From: Prevotella sp.
GTDB lineage: Bacteria; Bacteroidota; Bacteroidia; Bacteroidales; Bacteroidaceae
Length of the DNA: 64,000 nt
NCBI GenBank assembly: GCA_017554145.1
Contig: JAFZIZ010000009.1
Coordinates: forward strand, 16,121 to 80,120
Direction: 5' to 3'
The notes under the pieces: model-generated
Databases searched by the model: none
The model's input: the letters and a program-made list of their open reading frames with translations, nothing else
What the model was told of the DNA's origin: nothing
Program-made: the position numbers and the translations under genes
Shown here: positions 25,663 to 35,137 of the stretch, one piece after another
Position numbering within the stretch: the stretch's first letter is position 1
How the letters are laid out: the number at the start of each line of letters is the position of its first letter

Positions 25663-26769
25663 TTACCATCTTGATGTAGCGCCACCGCCACCAAATGAGC
25701 CTCCGCCGAACGATCCGCCTCCGAAGCCTCCTCCACCATCGAAGCTATGACCTCGGCTACTGCCGCCACCACTATAGAAACCACTACTACTGCTGGGCTC
25801 AAAGGGGTTGGACAAAAGATGGGCACTACCGATAAGTCCCATCCAAACGTATTTATTGTTGAGAAAGAGGAAGAAACCACCGCCCAGTAAGATAATGAGT
25901 AAGAATACCCCCATGATACCAACAATCTCATCATCGAAATCATCGCTCGGGCTGCTAAGTTGCGACATCTCGGGCAGGTCTTTCTTTTGCAGGGTGGAGT
26001 AGATGGCTTCTGCAAGATATATCATACCGCTGTCGGGCATCTCGGCGCGCATGGCTGGTACGACATATTGTTGTTCCAGACGATGACACTCTGCATCAGT
26101 GAGGTCGGCCTCCAGCTTCCGTCCTGGCGACATGTTGATGCTATGATCTAGATAGCCAACAACAATCACTAAGCCACGGTCATCAATCCCCACACCGTAT
26201 TTATTGCCGACATCCTGCGCCATACGGAAAGGATTATCGTTCTCGATATGGTTGACAACGATGACCACAGATTGGATACCAAGTTCATTTTCAAGACGTT
26301 GCAGCGTAATATTCATGCAATCGACAGCTCCTTGTGAGAGTACGGAGTCTGGATTTGCTACATATTGGGTGGCATCTTTCAGATAGGGTATCTCGATATT
26401 GTCTGCATTCCAGTAGGGAGTGTTTTGCTGCAGAGTAGCTGTCACGGGTCCTGTCTCATCGTCTTCCATAGCAAGCATCATCGAGCAGCCTCCGAAAAGG
26501 AAAACCGTAGCAATAAAGAAAACCCATTCCCACATTTTACGACGTTTGGCCCATTTAGGATTGGCTTTCTGATAACTGGTGAGAATGTTCTTACATTCCC
26601 TCTGGTATTCCCGTTCCAAAGTTTCATAACGCTTCGAGTATTGACGCCTCAGTTTTGAAGACGATATGAGTCCATGCGACTTCTTCTCCATTTTATAAGA
26701 GCTTTCCAGTGCACGGATGGTGTCGTTATACTGGGTGGTCAGTAGATTGATACTCTCTGCGTATTTCAT
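25663..26769 (-). CDS. TPM-domain membrane protein with glycine-rich tail
   Basis: 368 residues. The N-terminal part (1-75) is charged and helical, followed by a membrane segment at about 82-100. A TPM phosphatase-like domain (about 135-250) contains LENELGIQSVVIVVNH, FRMAQDVGNKYGVG and RGLVIVVGYLDHSINMSPGRKLE. A second membrane segment (about 275-297) precedes a tail of repeated GGGSFGGG units ending ATSRW. The tail is typical of YgcG/TPM proteins. Function is unproven. It is paired with lemA, 59 bp away. Confidence 0.8.
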   Translation of the reverse strand: MKYAESINLLTTQYNDTIRALESSYKMEKKSHGLISSSKLRRQYSKRYETLEREYQRECKNILTSYQKANPKWAKRRKMWEWVFFIATVFLFGGCSMMLAMEDDETGPVTATLQQNTPYWNADNIEIPYLKDATQYVANPDSVLSQGAVDCMNITLQRLENELGIQSVVIVVNHIENDNPFRMAQDVGNKYGVGIDDRGLVIVVGYLDHSINMSPGRKLEADLTDAECHRLEQQYVVPAMRAEMPDSGMIYLAEAIYSTLQKKDLPEMSQLSSPSDDFDDEIVGIMGVFLLIILLGGGFFLFLNNKYVWMGLIGSAHLLSNPFEPSSSSGFYSGGGSSRGHSFDGGGGFGGGSFGGGSFGGGGATSRW

Positions 26770-26787
26770 TTGTAAAGAGAAAGGGGG

Positions 26788-27534
26788 TTATTTTTCATGC
26801 CAGAATTCCCAAGAGGCGAATGCCTGTAATAGTAACATCTCCAATCCATTCTTTACGTCTGCACCGTATTGGGCACCACGCTTCATAAATAGTGTCTCAT
26901 CAGGATTATAGATTAGATCGTAGAGAATGGTGTGCGAGTCCATCGCCTCGTAGGGCAGGTTAGGACACTCTTCTGTCTTCGGATACATTCCCACAGGAGT
27001 GCAGTTGACGATCACATTATACTCTTTTAACACTTCTGGCGTGATATTCTTGTATTGAATGGCATTTGGACGTTCGTAGCGACTAACAAAAACTGTTTCA
27101 AGACCTAAGCTTTTCAAACCGTAGTCAATGGCTTTCGAGGCGCCACCTGTTCCAAGAATCAAGGCTTTCTGATGCCATTTTTTGTCAAGCATCGGTTCAA
27201 TGCTCTTGGTAAAGCCAATGACATCAGAGTTGAAACCTTTCAGTTCAATTTTGCTGCCACGATGTGTTACCCGAATCACGTTTACGGCTCCAATGGCTCG
27301 TGCCTCGGGTGAGATATTGTCGAGAAAAGGTATCACCTTCTCCTTATAGGGGATGGTGACGTTGAGTCCTTTCAATTCAGGATTTGAGTCAAGCACTTCC
27401 GCAAGTGCATCGATGTCAGGAATCTCATAGTTCTCATAGACAGCATCAATACCTTCATCCTTGAATCGTTGGTTGAAATAGCTGATAGAGAAGGAATGTC
27501 CGAGGGGATAGCCAATTAAACCGTACTTGTCCAT
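26788..27534 (-). CDS. aroE: Shikimate dehydrogenase
   Basis: 248 residues, slightly short for the family. It reduces 3-dehydroshikimate with NADPH in aromatic amino acid synthesis. The substrate site is GYPLGHSFSISYFN near the start, and the catalytic lysine sits in LNVTIPYKEKVIPFLD. The Rossmann half shows ILGTGGASKAIDYGLKSLG and a VNCTPVGMYP block. It lies in the long phoH-purC-ubiE run, 12 bp after ubiE. Confidence 0.95.
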   Translation of the reverse strand: MDKYGLIGYPLGHSFSISYFNQRFKDEGIDAVYENYEIPDIDALAEVLDSNPELKGLNVTIPYKEKVIPFLDNISPEARAIGAVNVIRVTHRGSKIELKGFNSDVIGFTKSIEPMLDKKWHQKALILGTGGASKAIDYGLKSLGLETVFVSRYERPNAIQYKNITPEVLKEYNVIVNCTPVGMYPKTEECPNLPYEAMDSHTILYDLIYNPDETLFMKRGAQYGADVKNGLEMLLLQAFASWEFWHEK

Positions 27535-27546
27535 AATTTCATTTTC

Positions 27547-28278
27547 TTATTTTGTTGCAAAATACATGGTGCAGATGCCAAAGGTTAATCTCTTGAACTT
27601 CGCATTGCTGAAACCTGCCTCCTTCAGAATATCCACCATCTGTTCACCCTGCGGAAATGCCTCGATGGTCTTGGTGAGATATGAGTAGGCGGAGGCGTCT
27701 TTAGAGATAAGCCTGCCATATATCGGCAGCACTGTGTGTGCATATATGTAAAAGAGTTGGCGCATGGGGAAACTGATAGGCGAAGTTAACTCCACAATAC
27801 TCAGATGGCCCCCTTTTTTCAAGATACGACAAATCTCTTTCAGTCCTTGATCAAGGTCGGCGAAGTTGCGAATGCCGAAAGCTGCCGTCACGGCGTCAAA
27901 ACTATCGTCAGAGTAGGAGAGTGCCGTACAGTCTTCTTTCTCAAAGGAGATAATGTTCTGTAGTCCCTTTTTCTTGACTTTCTCTCTGCCAATGTTCATC
28001 ATTCCCTCGCTGATATCAGCACCAATCAGTCTGGAAGGATGCAGCATATTTGCGGCAAGGATGGCAAAATCTCCCGTTCCTGTGGCGATATCCAGTATTG
28101 TCTGTGGCTGGTAGGGCACCAATTGTTGAATTGCTTTCTTACGCCATCCTCGGTCAATGTCCCACGAGAGACGGTGGTTCAGCGTATCGTAGGTAGAAGC
28201 AATGTTGTCGAACATCTGCTCCACCTGCGTGGCTTTCGTACCACTACCGTATGGATTTATCGTCTCTTGTTGGTACAT
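27547..28278 (-). CDS. ubiE: Demethylmenaquinone methyltransferase
   Basis: 243 residues. It is a class I methyltransferase for the last step of menaquinone synthesis. The signature [21 protein letters not shown] and the AdoMet loop [19 protein letters not shown] are clear, as are [22 protein letters not shown] and [18 protein letters not shown]. In an anaerobe that makes menaquinone and not ubiquinone, menG would be the equivalent name. It lies 43 bp after purC, in an operon that mixes purine, quinone and shikimate genes. Confidence 0.95.
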   Translation of the reverse strand: MYQQETINPYGSGTKATQVEQMFDNIASTYDTLNHRLSWDIDRGWRKKAIQQLVPYQPQTILDIATGTGDFAILAANMLHPSRLIGADISEGMMNIGREKVKKKGLQNIISFEKEDCTALSYSDDSFDAVTAAFGIRNFADLDQGLKEICRILKKGGHLSIVELTSPISFPMRQLFYIYAHTVLPIYGRLISKDASAYSYLTKTIEAFPQGEQMVDILKEAGFSNAKFKRLTFGICTMYFATK

Positions 28279-28321
28279 ATTATTTATATTATTAGGAGAA
28301 TATAGGTAGTCTTAGGATGTC

Positions 28322-29275
28322 TTAGGCTTTCCTGGATTTTAAATAATCACTGACATTCTTCTCAATACGGGCAGCGATATCATCATTTTCGCTTGCTTTC
28401 TCGAACTTCTCTCCGATGATGTGTTCATAGAGTTCGATATAACGGTCAGATACACTCTCAGCATACTCATCGGTAATTTCGGGCATCACCTGTCCAGGCT
28501 CGTTCATGAAGTTATGCTCAATGAGCCACTGACGTACAAACTCCTTTGAAAGTTGTTTCTGGGGCTCACCCTTGGCGAGTTTCTCCTCATAGCCGTCGGC
28601 ATAAAAATATCGACTACTGTCCGGGGTATGTATCTCGTCGATAAGATAAACTTTACCATCACGCTTACCAAACTCATACTTGGTGTCTACCAGAATCAGT
28701 CCCTGTTTCTTGGCAATCTCCTGACCACGTGCAAACAACTTGCGAGTATAGTCTTCCATCACGGTATAATCTTCAGCAGAGACAATGCCCTGTGCAATGA
28801 TCTCTTCTTTCGAAATATTCAGGTCGTGACCTTCGTCAGCTTTGGTGGTGGGAGTGATGATAGGCTCTGGGAAACGCTCATTCTCTTTCATGCCCTCATG
28901 CAGTTTCACACCACACAACTCACGACAACCGTTTTTGTATTCACGCCATGCAGAACCAGTGAGGATGCTACGGATAATCATCTCTACGCGGAAGCCTTCA
29001 CATTTCAAACCTACAGTCACCATAGGATCGGGAGTCGCCAATTTCCAATTCGGGCATATGTCGCTGGTAGCGTCAAGGAATTTGGCGGCAATCTGGTTCA
29101 ATACCTGTCCCTTAAAAGGAATACCCTTTGGCAGAATCACGTCAAAGGCGGAGATACGATCTGTAGCTACCATCACCATCAGGTCGTCGTTGATGTTATA
29201 CACATCACGTACTTTTCCGTGATAAACACTCTTTTGTCCTTCAAAATTGAAGTCAGTCTTTGTTAATGCTTTCAT
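28322..29275 (-). CDS. purC: Phosphoribosylaminoimidazole-succinocarboxamide synthase (SAICAR synthetase)
   Basis: 317 residues from ATG 29275 ([13 protein letters not shown]); the frame is open to 29320, but the added lysine-rich residues are only an alternative reading of the phoH 3' end. The enzyme joins aspartate to [54 protein letters not shown] and [26 protein letters not shown] are diagnostic. The chosen start overlaps the last 23 bp of phoH, so translation is probably coupled to phoH. Confidence 0.95.
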   Translation of the reverse strand: MKALTKTDFNFEGQKSVYHGKVRDVYNINDDLMVMVATDRISAFDVILPKGIPFKGQVLNQIAAKFLDATSDICPNWKLATPDPMVTVGLKCEGFRVEMIIRSILTGSAWREYKNGCRELCGVKLHEGMKENERFPEPIITPTTKADEGHDLNISKEEIIAQGIVSAEDYTVMEDYTRKLFARGQEIAKKQGLILVDTKYEFGKRDGKVYLIDEIHTPDSSRYFYADGYEEKLAKGEPQKQLSKEFVRQWLIEHNFMNEPGQVMPEITDEYAESVSDRYIELYEHIIGEKFEKASENDDIAARIEKNVSDYLKSRKA

Positions 29276-30230
29276 CTTTATTTTTATTTTGTTTCTCTTT
29301 GTCAAAACGTTCGTAGGCATTCACGATACGTGTCACCAATTTGTGGCGCACAATATCTTTACGATTGAGTTCTACAACTCCGATTCCCTCTATGTCATTA
29401 AGGATACGTAGAGCCTCTACCAGTCCGCTCTTTTGTTCACGAGGCAGGTCTATCTGTGTCATATCACCCGTGATAATCATCTTCGTGTTCCATCCCATAC
29501 GGGTTAAAAACATACGAATCTGTTGTGGCGTGGTGTTTTGTGCCTCGTCAAGAATCACAACGGCATCACTGAGAGTTCTGCCTCGCATAAAAGCGAGTGG
29601 GGCTATCTGGATGACGTGTTTCTCCATCATGTCCTGTAGTTTCACTTGTGGCAACATATCCTCTAATGCATCGTAGAGTGGTTGCAGATAGGGATCTATC
29701 TTGTCCTTCATGTCACCTGGCAAGAATCCAAGTTTCTCTCCAGCCTCTACGGCAGGGCGTGAAAGGATAATTTTCTTTGCTGTCTTCTCCTTCAATGCCT
29801 TCACGGCAAGGGCAATGGATAGATAGGTTTTTCCCGTTCCTGCTGGTCCTACAGCAAATACCATATCGTTTTGTTCATAGGCATCGATGAGTCGCTGCTG
29901 GTTTTCCGAACGTGCCTTGATGGGACGTCCCGACATAGAGTAGCAAACAACACCCTCTGGTACTTCATCCTTTGTACGATGCCCCTTTACAATATCGATG
30001 ATGTCCTCTTCTTGAAGTGCGTTAAATTTCAACACATGCTGTCTTATCTTCTCTGCACTCTCCTCGAAGGCTGCCATTTGTTCTTCATCACCCAAGATGC
30101 GGATAACATTGTCGCGAGCCACGATGCGCAGTTTAGGGTACAGGGCTCGCATCATCTGTAAATGTGCGTTTCCCGTTCCGTAAAATACCACGGGGTCAAT
30201 ATCCTCTAAAACAATATGCTTCTCTATCAA
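29253..30230 (-). CDS. phoH: PhoH family ATPase
   Basis: 325 residues. Residues about 110-320 form the PhoH domain: Walker [43 protein letters not shown] and Walker [22 protein letters not shown], then [13 protein letters not shown]. The N-terminal part (about 1-100) resembles the KH-like region of PhoL-type proteins linked to RNA metabolism. The tail is lysine/asparagine-rich. It is the first gene of the nine-gene run to pyrF, with its own promoter and a 5' gap of about 30 bp. Confidence 0.94.
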   Translation of the reverse strand: MIEKHIVLEDIDPVVFYGTGNAHLQMMRALYPKLRIVARDNVIRILGDEEQMAAFEESAEKIRQHVLKFNALQEEDIIDIVKGHRTKDEVPEGVVCYSMSGRPIKARSENQQRLIDAYEQNDMVFAVGPAGTGKTYLSIALAVKALKEKTAKKIILSRPAVEAGEKLGFLPGDMKDKIDPYLQPLYDALEDMLPQVKLQDMMEKHVIQIAPLAFMRGRTLSDAVVILDEAQNTTPQQIRMFLTRMGWNTKMIITGDMTQIDLPREQKSGLVEALRILNDIEGIGVVELNRKDIVRHKLVTRIVNAYERFDKEKQNKNKDESINKD

Positions 30231-30259
30231 AATAATGTTATTTACGAATAATATGGATG

Positions 30260-30267
30260 CAAAATTA
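30260..30267 (-). promoter_or_regulatory. phoH operon promoter (TAATTTTG)
   Basis: TAnnTTTG on the minus strand 30 bp before phoH. It is the only clear promoter seen for the run down to pyrF. Confidence 0.7.
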
Positions 30268-30352
30268 CAAAGAAAATCTCACTTTACCAAAGGTAATGAG
30301 AAAAAATGAGAAAAAAGCTTTCAAGATGATGATATCTCTAGAATTAATTGTG

Positions 30353-30360
30353 TATCTTTG
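30353..30360 (+). promoter_or_regulatory. Promoter -7 element (TATCTTTG), near-leaderless
   Basis: Only six bases separate this element from the ATG at 30367. If the start point follows the usual spacing, the mRNA leader is about 3 nt. Confidence 0.7.
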
Positions 30361-30366
30361 CAAAGA

Positions 30367-31323
30367 ATGAATAGACTACAATTATTACTTTTTGGCTGTT
30401 GCTGGACTGTTATTGGCGGCTATGCACAGGAACAGCAAGTGGTGTTGCACAAGCAACGTGCATTCCCAACGACGATACCAGCAGGCAACTATAGCGGTAT
30501 TACCTGGTTGGGTGGTAGTCGCTATGCGGTGGTAAACGACAAGGCGGAGGAGAGCGGATATCATCTGTTCGTGATAGATATCGACTCGATAACGGGTAAG
30601 ATAAAGCATGCCAGAGAGGATGGCTTCCGTTCCGGTGGCGTGGCGAATCGTGACGAGGAGGGAATAGCATTTTTTGCTCCCGACAGTACCGTGTTCATCT
30701 CGGGCGAAAGTGACAATGATGTTCTTGAATATACCATTAATGGAAGATTGACAGGGCGCAGGCTACAGGTGCCCGATGTCTTCAAGAAAGCAAAAGGTAA
30801 CAAAGGATTGGAAGCTCTAACCTATCAGCAGCAGACGGGATTGTTCTATATCATTTCGGAGAAGCCCTTGAAGGGTGACAGTTACCAGCGTATTCAGAGT
30901 TTTGGTGACGATCTGCAACCTGCCTGCCAGTGGCTCTACCAGATGGATAAGCCGTCGCCTAAGGTGGAAGAAGGTCAGCATACGAATGGCGTTCCTGCCT
31001 TGGCAGCAATGCCCGATGGCAGACTGCTTGTGATGGAGCGTGAGGTATTCAGACCGAAGAATAGTATTGGCTCTTGGGTGAAGAACCACATCTATGTAGT
31101 CACCCCAACGAAAGAGATGAAAGGGCAATGCCTTGAGAAACAGTTGGTGGTATCGTTTCAGACGAGATTCAATCTGTCGACACGTAGTTTCGCCAACTAT
31201 GAAGGCATGTGTTTAGGTCCTCGACTGGTTGACGGCAGACAGGTGCTTGTACTGATCTGTGACTCGCAAAACCAGTATAAGGGCTATCTCAAGGATTGGA
31301 TAAAGACGATAGTCCTGCCTTAG
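30367..31323 (+). CDS. Secreted esterase-like phytase family protein
   Basis: 318 residues from ATG 30367. A TTG at 30358 is in frame but overlaps the promoter. The signal peptide (about 1-21) ends GGYAQEQQ. The rest reads as the beta-propeller family called esterase-like activity of phytase: AGNYSGITWLGGSRYAVVND, HLFVIDIDSITGKI, GGVANRDEEGIAFFAPDSTVFISGE, NKGLEALTYQQ and ANYEGMCLGPRL. Substrate cannot be read from sequence. It is monocistronic and overlaps the convergent GT2 gene by 4 bp. Confidence 0.8.
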   Translation: MNRLQLLLFGCCWTVIGGYAQEQQVVLHKQRAFPTTIPAGNYSGITWLGGSRYAVVNDKAEESGYHLFVIDIDSITGKIKHAREDGFRSGGVANRDEEGIAFFAPDSTVFISGESDNDVLEYTINGRLTGRRLQVPDVFKKAKGNKGLEALTYQQQTGLFYIISEKPLKGDSYQRIQSFGDDLQPACQWLYQMDKPSPKVEEGQHTNGVPALAAMPDGRLLVMEREVFRPKNSIGSWVKNHIYVVTPTKEMKGQCLEKQLVVSFQTRFNLSTRSFANYEGMCLGPRLVDGRQVLVLICDSQNQYKGYLKDWIKTIVLP

Positions 31324-32210
31324 TCTTTCAGGGAGGCATAATATCCTAAACGATACAACAGGTATACCCATAGACGTGGATGACATCCTGTGAGATGGCG
31401 GCGTTCCAGTCGTCTAAAGAGTGTATGCCAAAGTCGGAAGAGCAAGGGGATACGCTCGACATAGTCGATAATCCGTGAATACCCTTTCAGTTCTTTGCGG
31501 AAACGGAATAGGGTGGTGATGTTACGCTCCGTTTTCCGGATAAAGTCCTCGTTGTTCTCAAAATCATTGAGGATTAACGGATTGTCGATATGCAGAATGG
31601 TAGCACCAGCCTCTTGTAATGTCTTTCCGAAACAGACATCCTCGTAGCCGCTTTTTGTGAAGCGCTCATCAAAGGGATGGGCCAGGATACAGGAACGACG
31701 GATAAGGAAATTGGTGGAACGAAACTCCTTGAAGCCTGCAGTCTGACGTTTATTGACGGTATGATGGGGTTCTGCGTCTTTCTCGTAGAGGTATCTGAGA
31801 TTCTGATGATGCGTATCCCAACTGGCTCCCACCTTGATGCCTCCGTTCGTCACGTCAGTCTCGTCGCAGGGCAGGTATCTCATGATATAGTCCATCCCAG
31901 GAATCTCCATATCGCAGTCGATGAACAACAACCATTCGTACTGACTTTGGGCAGCAAGGAAATTACGGGTGGCAGCACTGCCGCTGTTCTTTTCTTTGAG
32001 GATATACCGACAGTGGGGTAATCCATCAATCGCCTTGTTAGCCTCTACCTTGTCTGTCTGGTCGGAACCGTCGTCAGCCGCGATAACCTCGTACTTAAAG
32101 GATGACGGTGCATCGAGGGCTATCCGTTCACACAAGGCAGACAACTGCTTGGCGGTGGGATAGACACTACCGTTGTAAGTTGGAATTAGGATAGACAGTT
32201 CTGTTATCAT
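31320..32210 (-). CDS. Glycosyltransferase family 2
   Basis: 296 residues. The GT-A nucleotide-sugar domain (about 1-220) starts ELSILIPTYNGSVYPTAKQL and shows IAADDGSDQTD, the metal-binding LLFIDCDMEIPG (DxD at CDM) and a later GYEDVCFGKTLQEAG. The C-terminal 60 residues are basic and aromatic and probably lie against the membrane. Donor and acceptor are unknown. A promoter lies immediately upstream. It belongs to the surface-polysaccharide neighbourhood at 31-38 kb. Confidence 0.88.
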   Translation of the reverse strand: MITELSILIPTYNGSVYPTAKQLSALCERIALDAPSSFKYEVIAADDGSDQTDKVEANKAIDGLPHCRYILKEKNSGSAATRNFLAAQSQYEWLLFIDCDMEIPGMDYIMRYLPCDETDVTNGGIKVGASWDTHHQNLRYLYEKDAEPHHTVNKRQTAGFKEFRSTNFLIRRSCILAHPFDERFTKSGYEDVCFGKTLQEAGATILHIDNPLILNDFENNEDFIRKTERNITTLFRFRKELKGYSRIIDYVERIPLLFRLWHTLFRRLERRHLTGCHPRLWVYLLYRLGYYASLKD

Positions 32211-32218
32211 ACAAGGAG

Positions 32219-32226
32219 CAAAAATA
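32219..32226 (-). promoter_or_regulatory. Promoter -7 element (TATTTTTG), near-leaderless
   Basis: Minus strand; eight bases separate it from the GT2 start codon at 32210, leaving a leader of about 4-5 nt. Confidence 0.65.
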
Positions 32227-32289
32227 CAAAATAAAAGTGATATAGCGAAAATATCTTTGGAAAATTTTGTATAATCGACTAAAAGTTCG

Positions 32290-32297
32290 TACCTTTG
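32290..32297 (+). promoter_or_regulatory. rpsP promoter (TACCTTTG)
   Basis: 62 bp before rpsP. The leader contains a small imperfect hairpin at about 32301-32320 and a long A/T-rich stretch. Confidence 0.75.
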
Positions 32298-32359
32298 CAG
32301 CCGCTATTACGAGATAGTAGCATGAAATTCAAACAAAATTAAACAATTTAAATTCAATT

Positions 32360-32935
32360 ATGGCAACAAAAATCAGATTACAGCGCCGCGGTCGTAAGAG
32401 TTATGCTTTCTATAGCATTGTTATAGCTGACGCAAGAGCACCACGTGATGGTAAATTTACTGAGAAGATTGGTACTTATAATCCTAACACCAATCCTGCC
32501 ACAGTAGATTTGAATTTCGATCGTGCACTTTACTGGGTGGAAGTTGGCGCACAGCCCACTGACACAGTTCGTAACATTCTCAGCCGTGAGGGCGTGTACT
32601 TGATGAAGCACCTGCGTGGTGGCGTTAAGAAGGGCGCGTTTGACGAAGCTGCTGCTCAAAAGAAGTTCGATGCATGGAAGGCAGACAAGCAGAAGGGCCT
32701 TGATAAGGTCGCTGCAGAGGAGGCTAAGGCAAAGAAGGACGCTGCTGCAAAGGAACTGGCTCAGGAAAAGAAACTGAACGAAGAGATTGCAAAGAAAGTA
32801 GCCGACAAGAAGGCTGCCGCTGATGCTGCTAAGGCAGAGGAAGAGTCTGCAAAGGCTGCTGAGGAAGCTACTGCTGAGGCTCCTACTGAAGAAGCTGCTC
32901 CCGCTGCAGAGACTGAGGCTCCTGCTGCAGAGTAA
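32360..32935 (+). CDS. rpsP: 30S ribosomal protein S16 with long C-terminal tail
   Basis: 191 residues. Residues 1-80 are S16 ([61 protein letters not shown]). The remainder, about 100 residues, is lysine/alanine/glutamate-rich, probably helical, and ends in repeated alanine-proline-glutamate units. E. coli S16 has 82 residues and no such tail; extended S16 is known in Bacteroidetes. No rimM, trmD or rplS follows, unlike many bacteria; a terminator comes directly after. Confidence 0.95.
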   Translation: MATKIRLQRRGRKSYAFYSIVIADARAPRDGKFTEKIGTYNPNTNPATVDLNFDRALYWVEVGAQPTDTVRNILSREGVYLMKHLRGGVKKGAFDEAAAQKKFDAWKADKQKGLDKVAAEEAKAKKDAAAKELAQEKKLNEEIAKKVADKKAAADAAKAEEESAKAAEEATAEAPTEEAAPAAETEAPAAE

Positions 32936-32960
32936 AGCGATTCTCTTTGAATTAATGAAT

Positions 32961-32994
32961 ATAGGGATGGATAACATTGTCCGTCCCTATTTTG
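32961..32994 (+). terminator. rpsP terminator
   Basis: Stem 32961-32970 with 32981-32990 (ATAGGGATGG / CCGTCCCTAT, one G-T pair), 10-base loop and a short T run. The glycosyltransferase start follows within 10 bp, so that gene may depend on read-through. Confidence 0.75.
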
Positions 32995-33000
32995 TTAGGA

Positions 33001-34164
33001 ATGAAGATGCATATACTGGAGATACCATCATTTTTCCCCCCTATGGGTGGTGACTTTTGCTTAGATCAGGCAAAGGCTTTATCGGCATTGGGTCATGAGG
33101 TGCGTATACTGAGCAATGTGCAGTTGGGAGTGACTGTCACTCTAAAAGATTATGTATCGCTGCCGTGGTATTGCTATGAACATGAGATGGCTGGTGTTAC
33201 AGTCTATCAATCCTATCAAAGAGGTGTTCCTAGATGTATTCGTCACAATGTTAACCATTGGGTATCTATCGTTTGTTCGATGTATGAGGACTATGTGAAT
33301 AAATACGGTACTCCGGATATCTTACATGCCCATTGTGCCAAATGGGCGGGTTATGCCGCGATGAAAATCAGTAAAGAGAATCATATACCTTATGTCATTA
33401 CGGAACATTTGTCAAAAACAATATTAGAAGAGGAGTTTGGAAAGGCTCCCAGTGATGCTTGGCAGATACCATTATTGAAATCTGCATATGAGAAGGCTGA
33501 TAAGGTGATTCCTGTTTCGGAAGAGTTGGTGGACAGTATAGCATGTTATTTTGGTAAAAAATACCAATGGCAGTATGTCTCGAATATAATAGATACGGAT
33601 TTCTTCCATTATTATCAGCGTCAATCTATGTCAGGGCGTCCATATCGTTTCTGTTGTCTGGCTAACTATTGGTCATTGAAAGGCTACGATATATTGTTTG
33701 CTGCTTTCAGAATATTACGTGAGGAAGGAATAAATGTTGAATTGCATATAGCGGGCAGAGGAACAGACTCTATGGAATGTCGTCATCAACTCTCTGAAGG
33801 AATGTCCACTCATGGACTAATAGATAAACAAGGTGTCAGGGACCTGTTATATCAGTCTGACACCTTAGTGTTGGCAAGTCGTAGTGAGGTACAGCCGTTG
33901 GTGTTAATGGAGGCTATGAGTACGGGTATTCCTGTTATTTCTACAGAATGTGTTCCACAAAATCTACGTATTGATAAGGGTTGTGTAATTGTTCCTATCG
34001 ACGATATTCAGTCTTTGGCAAAAGCAATGAAGGAACGTGTTCAAGTTCCGACCTTTGATGGAAAAGAACTATCGAATAAAATCAGGTTACAGGCTTCTCC
34101 AGAAGTAGTTGGGAAGAAGTTAGAGACAATCTTCAGTGAAATAATTTCTTTAAAGAAACAATAA
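33001..34164 (+). CDS. Glycosyltransferase family 4
   Basis: 387 residues from ATG 33001 (33007 also possible). The frame reaches a TTG at 32977 inside the terminator stem, which is unlikely. It is a GT-B enzyme: ILEIPSFFPPMGGDFCLDQAKALSALGH at the N terminus, the acceptor-side ILHAHCAKWAGYAAMKI, and the donor-binding region SRSEVQPLVLMEAMSTGIPVI with the two glutamates spaced eight apart, as in the family. It lacks a clear promoter of its own after the rpsP terminator. It overlaps the convergent GT2 gene by 32 bp. Confidence 0.9.
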   Translation: MKMHILEIPSFFPPMGGDFCLDQAKALSALGHEVRILSNVQLGVTVTLKDYVSLPWYCYEHEMAGVTVYQSYQRGVPRCIRHNVNHWVSIVCSMYEDYVNKYGTPDILHAHCAKWAGYAAMKISKENHIPYVITEHLSKTILEEEFGKAPSDAWQIPLLKSAYEKADKVIPVSEELVDSIACYFGKKYQWQYVSNIIDTDFFHYYQRQSMSGRPYRFCCLANYWSLKGYDILFAAFRILREEGINVELHIAGRGTDSMECRHQLSEGMSTHGLIDKQGVRDLLYQSDTLVLASRSEVQPLVLMEAMSTGIPVISTECVPQNLRIDKGCVIVPIDDIQSLAKAMKERVQVPTFDGKELSNKIRLQASPEVVGKKLETIFSEIISLKKQ

Positions 34165-35137
34165 CGTTTCGAGTGACTAACCCTATAATCCACAAGGGTT
34201 TATGGTCCAAAACAAAAAACAGGAACTTTGTTTTTAGAGGTCTTTGTGAGTTCCATTTTTTTTCACAGGTTCTCGTTTCATGAAAGAGTTGAACGTTATA
34301 TGCACGGAACGCATGCATGCCTAAGGAAAAGACTCGTTGCTGGAAAAAAGTTTCGATGGCAACACTATGAATGTCGTATTTCTGAGAGAGATAGTAACTT
34401 TGTGCTGATACGCGACGAACGAACTGGAATTGTTTTTCTTCATCTTTGGAAGAGGATACGGTCTCTTCTCCTTGGCTATAATTGAGTGTGCATTCAGGAA
34501 TATAAGCAATCATTCCCTGATGTGCCATCACAAAAGCCACTTGTAGATCCTCGCAGCCGAAGTCCGTATTGCGGAACATATGCTCATCTTCTTCCATAGC
34601 CTTGTGGATCACGTCTGCACGATACATAGAGGTACAAAGATGGATTACAGGCATTTGGGTCTGTATGATGATAGCCTCTAACAGTTGTTTACCGTCCATC
34701 AAAGGAGTGGTAAAAAAAGTTTTACCGCTCTTGACTGATGTTTTGCTGCGCTCATTATATCGACACCAGTCAGTATGCACTAATGTAACTTCAGGATGGT
34801 TCTCTAGAATAGTAACTTCCTTTTCCAATTTCAAAGGGTCTGTCCAAAAATCATCTCCTGCACAATCGGCGATATACTGACCTTTGCATGCCAAAAGACA
34901 GTCAAAATAGTTGTCAATGAGTCCTTTGTTTTCCTTGTTGGCAAACAATCGTATTACGTCTGGATGCTGTTCAGAATACTGTTGACAGATGGTGAGTGTG
35001 GCATCTGTTGAGCAGTCTTCGCCAATAACAATCTCGTAAGGAACATGACATTGCTGCATAAGAATGGAATCAAGCGTACGACCGATGGTTTTCTCTTGAT
35101 TATAGGTGGCAACGATGACAGATATCTTATTTTCCAT
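34133..35137 (-). CDS. Glycosyltransferase family 2
   Basis: 334 residues. The start is ISVIVATYNQEKTIGRTLDSIL, with IVIGEDCSTDATLTICQQY, then GQYIADCAGDDFWTDPLKLEKE carrying the GDD of the metal site. The region VHTDWCRYNERSK and the C-terminal basic helix (SLKKLFH) complete a GT-A fold enzyme. It is the third gene of a minus-strand set (methyltransferase, GT2, GT2) with 1-bp overlap to the preceding gene. Specificity is unknown; the set and the divergent flippase suggest assembly of a cell-surface glycan. Confidence 0.9.
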   Translation of the reverse strand: MENKISVIVATYNQEKTIGRTLDSILMQQCHVPYEIVIGEDCSTDATLTICQQYSEQHPDVIRLFANKENKGLIDNYFDCLLACKGQYIADCAGDDFWTDPLKLEKEVTILENHPEVTLVHTDWCRYNERSKTSVKSGKTFFTTPLMDGKQLLEAIIIQTQMPVIHLCTSMYRADVIHKAMEEDEHMFRNTDFGCEDLQVAFVMAHQGMIAYIPECTLNYSQGEETVSSSKDEEKQFQFVRRVSAQSYYLSQKYDIHSVAIETFFQQRVFSLGMHAFRAYNVQLFHETRTCEKKWNSQRPLKTKFLFFVLDHKPLWIIGLVTRNVIVSLKKLFH

